Positions 6,334 through 7,409 of a DNA stretch of 7,409 nucleotides are shown here, in pieces. Where the stretch lies: the NCBI GenBank assembly GCA_964554335.1, contig CAZKOF010000073.1:1-7409 (forward strand), written 5' to 3'. Every line of letters starts with the position of its first letter. Within the stretch, counting starts at the first letter, position 1. Made by a program: the position numbers and the translations under genes. Source of the stretch: UBA3263 sp964554335 (lineage in GTDB: Bacteria > Bacteroidota > Bacteroidia > Bacteroidales > Muribaculaceae). The notes beneath the pieces were generated by a model, which was not told where the DNA came from, did not search any database, and was given only the letters and a program-made list of their open reading frames with translations.

Positions 6334-7350
6334 CTAAAATCTTGAACTTGTTTCAATAATAGACTCCAATAGATGTATTCCAGTAAGTTCTTCAAATTCA
6401 GATTTCTTTATGCCTTTTTCAAATCGGATATGCTTGTTATCTAAACCATTAACTTGTTCACACTTTGATAGGTTTTTAATAATCTCAATCAGCAAATTAT
6501 CATTGAAAGAAACAATTGCCCAGATATACCTATCAGTACTCTCGGTAACTTCATCATTACCCGGATCCATTGAAGAATGACTTATTACCTCGTAAGTTTT
6601 CTCATATAAATTTTCTTTGGCATAAAATGTAATGGTCCGGGATTGTAATGATATTGCTAAATTAAGATAAGTTATAGTAGAGTCATTGCTGACGTTTCCT
6701 TTTATTTCTGTCCACGGATGAGAAGTAGCACCCATATATGAAGTATGCACTCCATTTATATAGTCAACCAAATCAGACGGATTTAGATATGGTAATCCCC
6801 ACGGATATACAGGAAATCGAGTCATTATTTGTCCTATCCTTTCTGATTTTCTTATTGAGAAATTCTTCCCTGTATCTGATACCGTGTAACTCTTAATTAC
6901 GTGAATTTCTCCAGTTTTATCTATCTTAAGAAAATCTACAGCGAAATTTGCATATCCTACCCATGGAAACGGATTTTTGAACCCACCCTTAATCCTCACT
7001 ATATCACAAGTAATAGTTTCTTTATCATCCTGAAAATTTACAACAAGATTGTAAAAAGGATAACCAAATATTACACCTCGAAATTGTGAAAACATTTCAT
7101 CAACTTCTTCTTTGGGGATATTCCTTTTTTTCTCAATAAATTCTCTTGCACCATGCATACGACCTCCGGCAGTAAGCCTATTGTTATTTAGTTCAGCCGA
7201 CTCTAATTTAGAGGGTCTTATTGTTACAGATGTACACTCCGCATCATCTACCAAGTAAGAGCATATTTTACAATTCAACTCCTGTGCCCTGATATAGAAC
7301 ATGTCAGTGCTTATTAACTCAAAAAGATTTTGTTGGTCGTCGTGAAGCAT
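6334..7350 (-). CDS. AT-rich orphan gene of unknown function, 5' end uncertain
   Basis: A 338-residue frame from the ATG at 7350. I do not recognise the family. The product looks soluble: no signal peptide or membrane helix from this start, mixed charged and aromatic segments, and a Cys cluster near the N-terminus (Cys27, Cys30, Cys39). Other notable segments are FRGVIFGYPFYNLVV (90-104), GFKNPFPWVGYANFAVDF (123-140) and VYPWGLPYLNPSDLVDYI (181-198). Base composition is far more AT-rich than every other gene here, which suggests horizontal acquisition. The frame has no stop upstream of 7350: it stays open through the right inverted repeat to the window edge, so the true start may lie outside. 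The stop TAG (6336-6334) abuts the terminase fragment's TGA (6331-6333). Length and lack of internal stops support a real gene. Confidence 0.72.
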   Translation of the reverse strand: MLHDDQQNLFELISTDMFYIRAQELNCKICSYLVDDAECTSVTIRPSKLESAELNNNRLTAGGRMHGAREFIEKKRNIPKEEVDEMFSQFRGVIFGYPFYNLVVNFQDDKETITCDIVRIKGGFKNPFPWVGYANFAVDFLKIDKTGEIHVIKSYTVSDTGKNFSIRKSERIGQIMTRFPVYPWGLPYLNPSDLVDYINGVHTSYMGATSHPWTEIKGNVSNDSTITYLNLAISLQSRTITFYAKENLYEKTYEVISHSSMDPGNDEVTESTDRYIWAIVSFNDNLLIEIIKNLSKCEQVNGLDNKHIRFEKGIKKSEFEELTGIHLLESIIETSSRF

Positions 7351-7358
7351 ATAAATAA

Positions 7359-7409
7359 GGGGACTTCTATAAATTAAATGCTTGTAAATTAGAAAAATAA
7401 TTTGTATCT
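7359..7409. repeat. Right arm of the 51-bp terminal inverted repeat
   Basis: Exact reverse complement of positions 1-51. It lies eight bases upstream of the ATG at 7350 of the AT-rich orphan gene, so any transcription signal in or beyond the repeat could drive that gene. Read inward on the minus strand it holds TATTTTTC (complement of 7392-7399), one base off the Bacteroidota TAnnTTTG element. Its expected TTTG partner would fall outside the window, so a promoter cannot be claimed. Confidence 0.97.

Noticed and set aside
1..7409. CRISPR array, tRNA or rRNA genes
   Set aside because: No regularly spaced repeats and no tRNA- or rRNA-like sequence were seen on either strand.

Overview
The window looks like a piece of a Bacteroidota (Bacteroidales) genome, perhaps of the Muribaculaceae or a related gut group. 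The evidence is a Bacteroidota-type promoter (TTTG, 20-nt spacer, TAACTTTG) upstream of the secreted GH109-like gene, the lack of strong Shine-Dalgarno sequences, and the family content: DUF2490, VTC plus DUF4956, and a GH109-type Gfo/Idh/MocA protein. Most of the window is moderately GC-rich. The last ~1.1 kb and the extreme ends are strongly AT-rich. Family names come from reading the proteins, not from a database search.

Layout. Positions 1-51 and 7359-7409 form a perfect 51-bp inverted repeat that caps the whole window. From 2390 down to 145 on the minus strand lies a likely operon: a VTC-domain (polyphosphate polymerase-like) protein, an overlapping DUF4956 membrane protein, and a DUF2490 outer-membrane barrel protein. 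A heptamer triplication sits between the last two. Upstream on the same strand (4109-2466) is a secreted GH109/Gfo-Idh-MocA protein with its own promoter. A hairpin separates it from the VTC gene. Divergent from it on the plus strand (4244-5689) is a WzxC-like polysaccharide flippase. Its 3' end runs into, and overlaps in another frame, a 5'-truncated, frameshifted terminase-like nuclease gene (to 6333). Immediately after that, stop codon to stop codon, comes a convergent AT-rich gene of unknown function (7350-6334). It reads inward from the right-hand repeat and stays open through the repeat to the window edge.

Interpretation. The minus-strand trio plausibly forms an envelope-associated unit: an inner-membrane DUF4956 protein, a cytosolic VTC enzyme and an outer-membrane barrel. 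The GH109-like protein and the flippase fit glycan turnover and glycan export, respectively. The right third looks rearranged: a phage-derived fragment fused to a housekeeping gene tail, a frameshift made by a small hairpin-containing insertion, an abrupt composition change, an orphan gene and an inverted repeat. No recombinase, transposase or integrase is encoded here. An invertible segment, two inverted copies of a longer mobile repeat, or an assembly boundary at a repeat therefore all remain possible explanations of the 51-bp ends.
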